A stretch of DNA of 64,000 bases from Chloroflexota bacterium (lineage in GTDB: Bacteria > Chloroflexota > Dehalococcoidia > UBA1151 > TMED-70), in NCBI GenBank assembly GCA_002719425.1, contig PBHA01000010.1, forward strand, positions 102,165 to 166,164. The letters run 5' to 3'. How positions within the stretch are numbered: position 1 is the stretch's first letter; the number at the start of each line of letters is the position of its first letter. Made by a program: the position numbers and the translations under genes. Shown piece by piece: positions 51,908-59,963 of the stretch. The notes under the pieces were generated by a model, which saw only the letters and a program-made list of their open reading frames with translations, made no database searches and was not told the origin of the DNA.

Positions 51908-53389
51908 ATGATCAATAAAGCTGAACTTGAAGACTTTATTAATAAATCTAAAAAATACAATTTGATTCCAACATTTAGGGAGATCAGAGCAGACTTAGAT
52001 ACTCCTTTATCTATATACCTAAAATTATCTAAAAATAGCTATTCTTTTTTATTAGAATCTATAACTGGTGGAGAAAATTTAGCCAGATACTCAATTATAG
52101 GTACAAATCCAAAAAAAATAATAAAGACAGGAGATAAGGAAAAACTTGGAAATGTTGATCCTTTAAAAATTATCAAGGATGAAATTAATAGCTACAAAGT
52201 CCCTGATATAAAAGAGTTACCGATTTTTACAGGAGGTGCTGTTGGTTATCTTTCTTATGAAACTATATCTTACTTTGAAAAATCAGTTCCAAAGAACGAA
52301 AATTCTACACTTGATGTGCCCGAATCAATATTCATGATTACTGATTCGATTGTTGTTTTTGATCATGTGAAGCAAACAATTTTCATAGTAAATTATGCAA
52401 AAATTAATAATGATCAAAGTATAGAGAATATTTATCTAGAATCATTAAAAAAAATTGAAGATATTTATCAGTTAATTAAAAAACCAATCCCAGAAGAGCA
52501 TAACAAGATTTCATCGATAAGTAACGAAGAACAAAAAACAAAAGAGGAATTAATATCTCAGTACGAAAAAAATATGACTAAAAAAGATTATGGAATTGCT
52601 ATTAAGGAATGCATTAAGAATATTTATTCAGGTGAGATTATACAGATAGTATTTTCACAAAGACTTACAAAAAAAACAGAAGCAACAGCAATAGATATTT
52701 ATAGATGTCTAAGAACGATAAATCCTTCTCCATATATGTTTATGTTGAATTTTGAAGACTTTCAAATAATAGGAGCATCACCAGAACTTCTAGTAAAATC
52801 TACCGACAAGGAAATTGCCGTTCATCCGATAGCTGGAACAAGACCCAGAGGAAAAGACCAAGAGCAAGATGATCAAATTGCTAATGAGTTAGTTTCAGAT
52901 GAAAAAGAGTTAGCAGAGCACTTAATGTTATTAGATTTAGGAAGAAATGATGTCGGTAGAGTGTCGAAGCCAGGAACAGTTAATGTCAATCAAAAAATGG
53001 AAATTGAAAAATATTCACATATAATGCATATTGTATCCAATGTTACTGGAACTTTAGATGATAAGTATGATGAGTTTGATGCTCTAAGAGCAGCATTTCC
53101 TGCAGGTACTGTATCGGGCGCCCCTAAGGTTAGAGCGATGCAACTAATCTCAGAATTAGAACCTGAAAAAAGAGGTCCTTATTCTGGCGGAGTAGGCTAT
53201 TTTTCATTCAATGGTAATATGGATACTTGTATCGCAATTAGAACAATGGTACTAAAGGATAAAACTGTTTATTTACAAGCTGGTGGCGGAATAGTTGCCG
53301 ATTCAAAAATTGATTACGAATATGAAGAAACTTTGAACAAAATGATGGCACTTATAAAATCTGTAGACGATGCTGAAAGAAACTTATAA
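51908..53389 (+). CDS. trpE: Anthranilate synthase component I
   Basis: A 493-residue TrpE. The feedback-binding motif LLESITGGENLARYS is near residues 40-54, and the chorismate domain has IVFSQRLTKK, GASPELLVK, PIAGTRPRGK, LDLGRNDVGRVS and AAFPAGTVSGAPKVRAM. With TrpG it makes anthranilate from chorismate and glutamine. I choose the ATG two bases after trpS, instead of a TTG nine bases earlier. The intact inhibitor site suggests normal tryptophan feedback. The stop overlaps the trpG start by one base. Confidence 0.96.
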   Translation: MINKAELEDFINKSKKYNLIPTFREIRADLDTPLSIYLKLSKNSYSFLLESITGGENLARYSIIGTNPKKIIKTGDKEKLGNVDPLKIIKDEINSYKVPDIKELPIFTGGAVGYLSYETISYFEKSVPKNENSTLDVPESIFMITDSIVVFDHVKQTIFIVNYAKINNDQSIENIYLESLKKIEDIYQLIKKPIPEEHNKISSISNEEQKTKEELISQYEKNMTKKDYGIAIKECIKNIYSGEIIQIVFSQRLTKKTEATAIDIYRCLRTINPSPYMFMLNFEDFQIIGASPELLVKSTDKEIAVHPIAGTRPRGKDQEQDDQIANELVSDEKELAEHLMLLDLGRNDVGRVSKPGTVNVNQKMEIEKYSHIMHIVSNVTGTLDDKYDEFDALRAAFPAGTVSGAPKVRAMQLISELEPEKRGPYSGGVGYFSFNGNMDTCIAIRTMVLKDKTVYLQAGGGIVADSKIDYEYEETLNKMMALIKSVDDAERNL

Positions 53390-53955
53390 TGATTGTTTTA
53401 TTAGATAATTATGATTCGTTTACCTATAACCTTTTTCAATATATATCAGAATTAGGGGAAGAAGTAGTAGTATTACGAAATAATGAAACTTCAATTAGTG
53501 AAATAGAAAATTACTCTCCTTCGCATCTTGTTATATCACCTGGTCCATCTAATCCTGAAAATGCTGGGATTTCAAATGATTCAATACAACATTTTTCAAA
53601 AAAAATTCCTGTTTTAGGAGTATGTCTTGGGCATCAATGTTTAGGGAATACATATGGAGCAAATATTATTCAAGCAGAAGAAATAATGCATGGTAAAATT
53701 TCAAAAATTACTCATGATGGAAAAGGGCTTTTTGATGGAGTTCCTAATCCTTTCAAAGCAGTAAGATATCATTCATTAATTATTGATGAAGACTCTCTAC
53801 CGAATAACTTTGAGATAACAGCAAGAAGTGAATCAGGTATAATTCAGGGAATCAGACACAAAAGTTTATCCTTAGAAGGTGTTCAGTTTCATCCAGAATC
53901 AATTGAAACCGAGCATGGAAAGAAAATATTAAATAATTTTCTAAAAATGAAATGA
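53389..53955 (+). CDS. trpG: Anthranilate synthase component II
   Basis: A 188-residue class I glutamine amidotransferase. The nucleophile Cys is in GVCLGHQCLG, the His and Glu are in GVQFHPESIETEHG, and the protein starts with LLDNYDSFTYNLFQYI. It feeds ammonia to TrpE and, as in many bacteria with a single copy, may also serve PabB. The stop overlaps trpD by four bases. Confidence 0.95.
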   Translation: MIVLLDNYDSFTYNLFQYISELGEEVVVLRNNETSISEIENYSPSHLVISPGPSNPENAGISNDSIQHFSKKIPVLGVCLGHQCLGNTYGANIIQAEEIMHGKISKITHDGKGLFDGVPNPFKAVRYHSLIIDEDSLPNNFEITARSESGIIQGIRHKSLSLEGVQFHPESIETEHGKKILNNFLKMK

Positions 53956-54974
53956 ATATACAACATATAATAAATAAAGTTTCATCTGGAATAGATTTAA
54001 ATTTTGAAGAATCAAAGTTTTGCATGAATGAAATTATGTCAGGTAAACTATTACCTTCTCAGTTTGGTGTAATAATGGCGAGTCTTTCCATCAAAGGAGA
54101 AACTGCTGAAGAAATTGCAGGTATGGCAGCAGTAATGAGAGAATTTTCGATAAAAATTAAAGGCAAAGAAAATGCAATTGATTTATGCGGTACCGGAGGA
54201 AGTGGATTAAAGTGGTTTAACATATCTACTGCATCAGCAATAGTTGTCTCTGCTTCTGGAATACCCGTTGCTAAACATGGAAACAGAGCAGCATCAGGAA
54301 ATAGTGGATCCGCTGATGTTTTGGAAGAATTAGGTATTAAGATATCTATAGAACCCAAAGATGTAGAAAGATGTCTAGGTGAAATAGACCTAACTTTTAT
54401 ATTTGCACAAACTTTCCATCCTTCAATGAAATTTGCAGCACCTCTAAGAAAAGAGATTGGGATAAGAACTATTTTTAACTTTTTGGGACCTTTGACGAAT
54501 CCAGCTGGTGTAAAAAAACAGGTTATTGGAACTCCAAATAAAGATTTTGCAAAAAAAATTGCACAAGCAGGAAAAAAGTTAAATTTAGATAGAATAATAA
54601 CAGTATCTGGTGAATCAGGATCTGATGAGATAGAAATTGATAAAAACACTTTTATTTATGATTCAAAAGAAGATTTTTCTGAAAAAATTATTGAATCTTC
54701 TAAAAACTATGGATCTTCAAGTTTTTTGGAAGTTAATTCTCCTAAGGAATCTGCACAAAAAATACTTTCATGCTTTGAAATGAAGTTTGAGTCTTCTGAT
54801 GAAGAAAAAAAATCTATTCTAAATTCCATTTCAATTAATTCCGCAATGGCTATAAATCTTGCTAATGAAGAAAAAAGTTTTGATGAGTGTATTCAAATAG
54901 CTAAAGAAAATATTTTCAATGGCAATGCACTTAAAAAATTAAAGCAACTAAAAGATTTTACAAATAAAAGCTGA
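53952..54974 (+). CDS. trpD: Anthranilate phosphoribosyltransferase
   Basis: A 340-residue TrpD with the PRPP-binding loop DLCGTGGSGLKWFNIST (near 79-95), KHGNRAASGNSGSAD, and FNFLGPLTNPA. It adds a phosphoribosyl group to anthranilate. It is coupled by short overlaps to trpG before it and trpC after it, the tight arrangement seen throughout this operon. Confidence 0.95.
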   Translation: MNIQHIINKVSSGIDLNFEESKFCMNEIMSGKLLPSQFGVIMASLSIKGETAEEIAGMAAVMREFSIKIKGKENAIDLCGTGGSGLKWFNISTASAIVVSASGIPVAKHGNRAASGNSGSADVLEELGIKISIEPKDVERCLGEIDLTFIFAQTFHPSMKFAAPLRKEIGIRTIFNFLGPLTNPAGVKKQVIGTPNKDFAKKIAQAGKKLNLDRIITVSGESGSDEIEIDKNTFIYDSKEDFSEKIIESSKNYGSSSFLEVNSPKESAQKILSCFEMKFESSDEEKKSILNSISINSAMAINLANEEKSFDECIQIAKENIFNGNALKKLKQLKDFTNKS

Positions 54975-55759
54975 TGGGAATTTTAGACAAAATAATATCG
55001 GCAAAAGAACAAAGATTAAGAAAAGAAAAAGTTTCTATTCCTTTAGAAGATTTAATTAAGAATAAACCATGTTATGAAAAAACATTTTCTCTTGAAAAGA
55101 TTCTTTCCAAAAAAAATATCCTAATTTCTGAAATGAAAAGGCAATCTCCTTCAGGGGGTAATCTGGATCTATCACTTGTTCCAAAAGATCAAGCAGAAAT
55201 GTATATAAAAGCTGGCTCAGATGCAATTTCTGTGCTAACAGAGAAAGATTATTTTATGGGAAGTGAAAAAGATCTTTTAGATGTTCTTGATATAACTAAA
55301 AAGAGGCAAGTCCCTGTTCTACAGAAAGATTTCATTATTGATGAATATCAGATACACAAAGCAAAAAACTTAGGTGCTGATTGTATTCTATTAATAACAA
55401 GAATATTAAGTATTGAAAAATATTTAGCATTCTACCATTTATCAAAATCACTGGGATTAAGTGCCATTGTTGAAATTTTTGATGAAAGAGAATTAGATTT
55501 TGCGCTCGAGGCAGATATTAAGATTTTAGGTATAAATAATAGAAATTTAGATAGTTTAGAAACTAATTTAGAAACTTTTGAAAAAATTGCCTCAAAAGTC
55601 CCCTCTAACATCTATAAAATAGCTGAAAGTGGGATAAAAAATTCTGATGATGCAAAAAGGATGATCGAATCTGGTGCTAATGGATTACTTGTTGGAGAAT
55701 CAATAATGAGATCTTCAAACGGAACAAAAATAATAAAAGAAATTTCTTCAAATGAATGA
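54974..55759 (+). CDS. trpC: Indole-3-glycerol phosphate synthase
   Basis: A 261-residue TIM-barrel IGPS. The active-site motifs ISEMKRQSPSGG, VLTEKDYFMGS, VLQKDFIIDEYQI, LGINNRNLDS and AESGIKNSDDAKRM are in order. It closes the indole ring. The stop overlaps trpF by eight bases. Confidence 0.95.
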   Translation: MGILDKIISAKEQRLRKEKVSIPLEDLIKNKPCYEKTFSLEKILSKKNILISEMKRQSPSGGNLDLSLVPKDQAEMYIKAGSDAISVLTEKDYFMGSEKDLLDVLDITKKRQVPVLQKDFIIDEYQIHKAKNLGADCILLITRILSIEKYLAFYHLSKSLGLSAIVEIFDERELDFALEADIKILGINNRNLDSLETNLETFEKIASKVPSNIYKIAESGIKNSDDAKRMIESGANGLLVGESIMRSSNGTKIIKEISSNE

Positions 55760-56387
55760 TACAAAAATAAAAATATGTGGAGTTAAGGATATAGAAATAA
55801 TTTCTGAATTAATTAAACTCAAAATCGATTTTATAGGCATAAATTTCATAGAAAGTTCAAAAAGATTTATCAATATTGATATAGCTAAAAAAATATCTAA
55901 ACTAATGTCTAAAAAAAATATAAAAATCAAACTGGTTGGTCTGTTTCAAAATCATGATAATAATCTAGTAAATGAAATATCTAATAAACTAAATTTAGAC
56001 TATGTTCAGCTGTGTGGAAACGAATCTATTGAATATCTTGATTACATAGATAGAAAGATAATAAAGACAATCCATATCAAAGAGGGATCAGATATTGAAG
56101 AAATCAAGAAAGTAATAGATTTATATCTGGAAAAATCTGATTATGTGATCCTTGATACTTTTTCAAAACTATCTTCAGGTGGCACAGGAAAAAGTTTTAA
56201 CTGGGACAAATATCAGTCTCTTTTCAATAACAGAGTTTTTGTTGCAGGAGGATTAAACCCCTCAAATATAGGAGTTTTAATAAAATCATATAGCCCTTGG
56301 GGTGTAGATGTTTCTTCTGGAGTTGAGCATGAGGGCAAAAAAAATATAAAAAAAATAAAAGATTTTATTAAGTTCAAAGAAGAATAA
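55752..56387 (+). CDS. trpF: Phosphoribosylanthranilate isomerase
   Basis: A 211-residue TrpF. The start KIKICGVKDIEII holds the catalytic Cys, the late Asp is in YVILDTFSKLSSGGTGKSF, and VAGGLNPSNIGVLI and GVDVSSGVEHEGKK close the barrel. It makes CdRP from PRA. The trpB and trpA genes that would complete the pathway are not in this window. Confidence 0.94.
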   Translation: MNDTKIKICGVKDIEIISELIKLKIDFIGINFIESSKRFINIDIAKKISKLMSKKNIKIKLVGLFQNHDNNLVNEISNKLNLDYVQLCGNESIEYLDYIDRKIIKTIHIKEGSDIEEIKKVIDLYLEKSDYVILDTFSKLSSGGTGKSFNWDKYQSLFNNRVFVAGGLNPSNIGVLIKSYSPWGVDVSSGVEHEGKKNIKKIKDFIKFKEE

Positions 56388-57278
56388 ATGTCTACAGATA
56401 AAAGAAAAAATTTAGATAATAAAGGATATTTTTTGTCCTTTTTTGTAGCATTTTTATGGTCTGGAAACCCTACTTCTGTAAAAATTAGTCTTAGTTACAC
56501 AACTCCCTTTATGGTAGGATTCCTTAGATTTACATTAGGAGGTATTATTGCACTAATATGGGCAATATATAAAAAACAATCATTATCCGTAAAAAAAGAG
56601 CATATTTTCCCTATTGTTTTAGCAGGTTTATTACCTGCTGCCCAGATAGGTTTTTATAATATTGGGCAAGCCCATACATTGGCAAGTCATGGAATTATTA
56701 TGATAGTCACTTTTCCATTATGGGCTGCAATTTTTTCTCATTTTTTTACACCTAATGACAGATTAAACTTATCTAGAAGCCTTGGACTTATAACTGCATA
56801 TTCAGGAGTACTTGTTTTGTTTTGGGATTCTATAAATCAAAATATTACTGAATATTTGTTTGGAGATATCTTGATGTTGCTCTCTGCAATGTTCTTAGGA
56901 GGAAGGCTTATTTGGGTATCTCATATTACACAAAAAGTTGGTCAACCACAAATTATAATTTCTGAAGCAGTAGTAGGTTCTTTGATGTCGATTTTTTTAT
57001 CTATTTTATTTGAAAAAACCTTCCTAAACATTTCTATCAGCTTAATATTATCGATGGCTTATCAGGGGATTTTAATCGCTGGAATGGGAATAATTTTACA
57101 AACTTATCTTTTAAGTAATTATTTACCCGGCAAAGTAACTTTTTTTAATCTATTTCAGCCGATTATAGGTATTTTTATTTCATGGTTTTTATTAGGAGAA
57201 AGTTTAGGATTTATACTTTTCTTATCAATTACCTTACTAACAATTGGAACATATTTTACAATTCAAAAAAAAGTTTAA
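56388..57278 (+). CDS. EamA/DMT-family transporter
   Basis: A 296-residue, ten-helix drug/metabolite transporter with two EamA repeats (about 15-140 and 160-290). The start FFVAFLWSGNPTSVKIS and the ISWFLLGESLGF segment are typical. It begins at an ATG directly after the trpF stop and is probably part of the trp transcript, so it may export or import a tryptophan-related metabolite, which is inference. Confidence 0.85.
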   Translation: MSTDKRKNLDNKGYFLSFFVAFLWSGNPTSVKISLSYTTPFMVGFLRFTLGGIIALIWAIYKKQSLSVKKEHIFPIVLAGLLPAAQIGFYNIGQAHTLASHGIIMIVTFPLWAAIFSHFFTPNDRLNLSRSLGLITAYSGVLVLFWDSINQNITEYLFGDILMLLSAMFLGGRLIWVSHITQKVGQPQIIISEAVVGSLMSIFLSILFEKTFLNISISLILSMAYQGILIAGMGIILQTYLLSNYLPGKVTFFNLFQPIIGIFISWFLLGESLGFILFLSITLLTIGTYFTIQKKV

Positions 57279-57284
57279 AGTGAA

Positions 57285-57698
57285 TCAGTTTTCTAATCTA
57301 AAATCTGATGGCCATCTAACTTTTTGAGATTTGGCTAAATAAAAATTGCAATCTACTATTTTTGCATTTGAAAAAACACAACGATATAACCATGAATTTT
57401 CAAAATTAGAATTAGTAAATATTGATCTTGAAAGATTTGCTCTATATAGAGCTGCTTTTGTAAAATTGGCACTTATAAATTCAGAATTAATAGCCGAAAT
57501 TTCAGATAGATCTGCATTACTAAAATTGCAATTAAAAAATTTTGAATTATTAAATAGTACCTTTGACATTCTCCAACCAGAGAAATCTCTATTTTCAAAA
57601 ATCTGTCCAGAAAGATCATATCTTTCATTTGGATTATCTATAATCCATTGACTTAAGTAATCTTTTGATAGATTTGGATCATTCCCTTTTAAAATCAT
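57285..57698 (-). CDS. Pentapeptide-repeat protein
   Basis: A 137-residue protein made mostly of pentapeptide repeats (about residues 30-125), each with a central Phe or Leu, as in RDFSGWRMSKVLFNNSKFFN and NANLSRSIF-type units. Such proteins fold into a right-handed beta helix; some mimic DNA and protect gyrase, most are unassigned. No signal peptide is present. It sits alone between the trp run and glnA. Confidence 0.75.
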   Translation of the reverse strand: MILKGNDPNLSKDYLSQWIIDNPNERYDLSGQIFENRDFSGWRMSKVLFNNSKFFNCNFSNADLSEISAINSEFISANFTKAALYRANLSRSIFTNSNFENSWLYRCVFSNAKIVDCNFYLAKSQKVRWPSDFRLEN

Positions 57699-57793
57699 AA
57701 TAAAAATAATTAAAAATTAACAGTTTCGTAACACCTAGTAGTTATTATAGAGGAACAAAAATAATTTCAAGAAAGATTAACTAGGAGTTTCGT

Positions 57794-59227
57794 ATGGCAA
57801 ATGAATCTAAAGAAGCATTAAAGCTAATGAAGGATAATGGATGTGACGTTTTAGATATAAAATTCATTGACCTTCCTGGAGTTTGGCAACATGTTTCTGT
57901 TCCAATTAGTGAAGTAAATGATGGATTGTTCGCTAATGGGACAGGTTTTGATGGGTCAAGCATCAGAGGTTTCCAGTCCATTGATGAATCAGATATGTTA
58001 TTGATTCCAGATCAGTCTACTGTTAAGATAGATCCTTTTGTCGATGGGCAGGTAACAGTTATTGCAGATATTAAAGATCCTGTAACTGGAGAAAAATATA
58101 ATAAAGATCCAAGAAATATAGCAAAAAAAGCTGAAGAATATCTAAAGAGCACAGGTGTAGGAGATACTTCATTTTGGGGACCTGAAGTTGAATTTTTTAT
58201 TTTCGATTCAGCTCAATTTGATTATGGTCCAAATTATAGTATCCACAATGTTGATTCAGATGAGGGCATTTGGAACTCAGGAAATCCATTCATGCTAGAT
58301 GGAGAAACTATCAATAAGGCACATAGGCCTAAACATAAAGGTGGTTACTTCCCTGTCTCTCCTGTTGATACACAACAAGATATAAGAAACGAAATGATAA
58401 GAATCATGCAAGATTCTTTTGGAATTAAAGTAGAAAAACAACACCATGAAGTTGCAACTGCTGGTCAAGGAGAAATTGATATTGTATATAATACCCTTCT
58501 TGATACTGCTGATGATGTAATGGCTTATAAATATGTGGTTAAAAATGTTGCTAAAAGACACGGTAAAGTAGCAACCTTTATGCCTAAACCTATTTTTGAA
58601 GACAACGGAACTGGAATGCATACTCACCAATCAATATGGAAAGATGGTAAACCTTTATTTGCGGGAAATGAATATGGAGGATTCTCTAAATTAGGACTTA
58701 ACTACACAGGAGGGTTGATTAAGCACGGGAAAGCATTAATGGCTCTTGCAGCTCCTACAACAAACTCATACAAAAGATTAACTCCTGGATTTGAAGCTCC
58801 TACAATTTTAGCGCTTTCTGCAAGAAATAGGTCTGCTGCATGTAGAGTTCCAATGTATTTTCAAAATCCTGCTGCCAAGAGGATAGAGTTCAGATCTGCT
58901 GACCCTACCTGTAATCCATACCTTACATTCTCAGCAATGCTTTTAGCTGGTCTTGATGGTATTGAAAATGGATATGACCCTGGTGAACCTCTAGAGAATG
59001 ATTTATTTGAACTTCCTTTAGAAGAACAAGCCAAGCTACCTCAGGTTCCTTCAAGCTTGGAAGAAGCTCTTACCGCTTTAGAAGAGGATCATGATTTCCT
59101 TCTTAAGGGTGGAGTATTCACTGAGGATGTCATTAAAGCTTGGATTGACTTCAAGAGAGAGAATGATGTGGACCCAATAAGACTTAGACCTCATCCTTAT
59201 GAGTTCTTCCTTTCTTTTGACGCATAG
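57794..59227 (+). CDS. glnA: Glutamine synthetase, type I
   Basis: A 477-residue GS-I. The N-terminal beta-grasp contains GTGFDGSSIRGFQSI; metal and substrate motifs include FWGPEVEFFIFD, GGYFPVSPVD, QHHEVATAGQGEID, MPKPIFEDNGTGMHTHQS, KRLTPGFEAPT and NRSAACRVP. It makes glutamine from glutamate, ammonia and ATP. The length fits the adenylylated class, but the adenylylation-site Tyr of the LYDLP loop is Phe405 here (NDLFELP). It starts at an ATG with TAGGAG upstream and is followed by a long hairpin. Confidence 0.96.
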   Translation: MANESKEALKLMKDNGCDVLDIKFIDLPGVWQHVSVPISEVNDGLFANGTGFDGSSIRGFQSIDESDMLLIPDQSTVKIDPFVDGQVTVIADIKDPVTGEKYNKDPRNIAKKAEEYLKSTGVGDTSFWGPEVEFFIFDSAQFDYGPNYSIHNVDSDEGIWNSGNPFMLDGETINKAHRPKHKGGYFPVSPVDTQQDIRNEMIRIMQDSFGIKVEKQHHEVATAGQGEIDIVYNTLLDTADDVMAYKYVVKNVAKRHGKVATFMPKPIFEDNGTGMHTHQSIWKDGKPLFAGNEYGGFSKLGLNYTGGLIKHGKALMALAAPTTNSYKRLTPGFEAPTILALSARNRSAACRVPMYFQNPAAKRIEFRSADPTCNPYLTFSAMLLAGLDGIENGYDPGEPLENDLFELPLEEQAKLPQVPSSLEEALTALEEDHDFLLKGGVFTEDVIKAWIDFKRENDVDPIRLRPHPYEFFLSFDA

Positions 59228-59244
59228 ACTTAAAATTTTAGAGG

Positions 59245-59283
59245 CTTAGGTGGAATTAAAAAAATGACTTTAATTCGCCTAAG
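59245..59283 (+). terminator. Long imperfect hairpin after glnA
   Basis: CTTAGGTGGAATTAAA and TTTAATTCGCCTAAG form a 15-pair stem with one bulged base and an eight-base loop, starting 18 bases after the glnA stop. The pairing can be extended outward (to about 59232-59294) with small internal loops. The outer half overlaps the last codons of the HAD gene. A clean T-run is lacking on either strand, so the terminator call is tentative. Confidence 0.5.
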
Positions 59284-59963
59284 TCTGAAATTTTATTCCC
59301 TGAAAAATCTTTATAGTAGTCATTTCTGTCTATAAGAATAGGAGTCATACCAGCGTTTTTTGATCCCATATAATCAGATTCTATTTGATCTCCTACATAA
59401 ACGCATTCTTCAGGATCAACATTTGCTTTATTTATGGATGAAATAAATATTCTTTTATCAGGCTTTTCATATTTTTCATCATACGATGTTGTTATGAAAT
59501 CTAATAAATTAGTTAGCTCGAGATCTGATAAGAGTTTATTGCCAGTAATATCCATATTTGTAATTCCTGCGGACTTAATTTCTTTCGATAAAAGCCATTC
59601 CAATAAATCTCTTGTGTCATTATAGATTCTTAGAGAATATTTCTCTGAAGAAATTTCTTGCCATATCTTCCAAGATAAATCTTTACTAACATGGACATTA
59701 TTTGAAAATAATATTTTATTTTCATATTCAGTAAAAAAATCTTTTTTTTCACTCAAGGACATATTTCTTAGTGGCTTTACTTTTTTTTGGGCTGCCATAT
59801 ATTCATCAGCAAACTTATAACCATAAGTGATCTGATTTTCTGACAAAAAAATTTTATTTTGTGCAAGAATTTTCTTTTGGATTTTTTCTTTTTCTGGATA
59901 AAAACCAGCTAGGGTTCCGTAAATATCGAAAAAGAAATATTTTTTTTTATTTAGCTTCAGCAT
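59256..59963 (-). CDS. HAD-family hydrolase
   Basis: A 235-residue haloacid-dehalogenase-type hydrolase. Motif I is FFFDIYGTLAGF (Asp nucleophile near residue 10), motif II ITNMDITGNK (Thr), a Lys in EKPDKRIF for motif III, and motif IV CVYVGDQIESDYMG. The cap between about 20 and 100 is helical. It should be a phosphatase or dehalogenase of unknown substrate. I choose the ATG 17 bases inside the end of the upstream giant gene, since it lies just before the first strand; earlier ATGs at 59972 and 59996 are possible. Confidence 0.82.
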   Translation of the reverse strand: MLKLNKKKYFFFDIYGTLAGFYPEKEKIQKKILAQNKIFLSENQITYGYKFADEYMAAQKKVKPLRNMSLSEKKDFFTEYENKILFSNNVHVSKDLSWKIWQEISSEKYSLRIYNDTRDLLEWLLSKEIKSAGITNMDITGNKLLSDLELTNLLDFITTSYDEKYEKPDKRIFISSINKANVDPEECVYVGDQIESDYMGSKNAGMTPILIDRNDYYKDFSGNKISDLGELKSFF

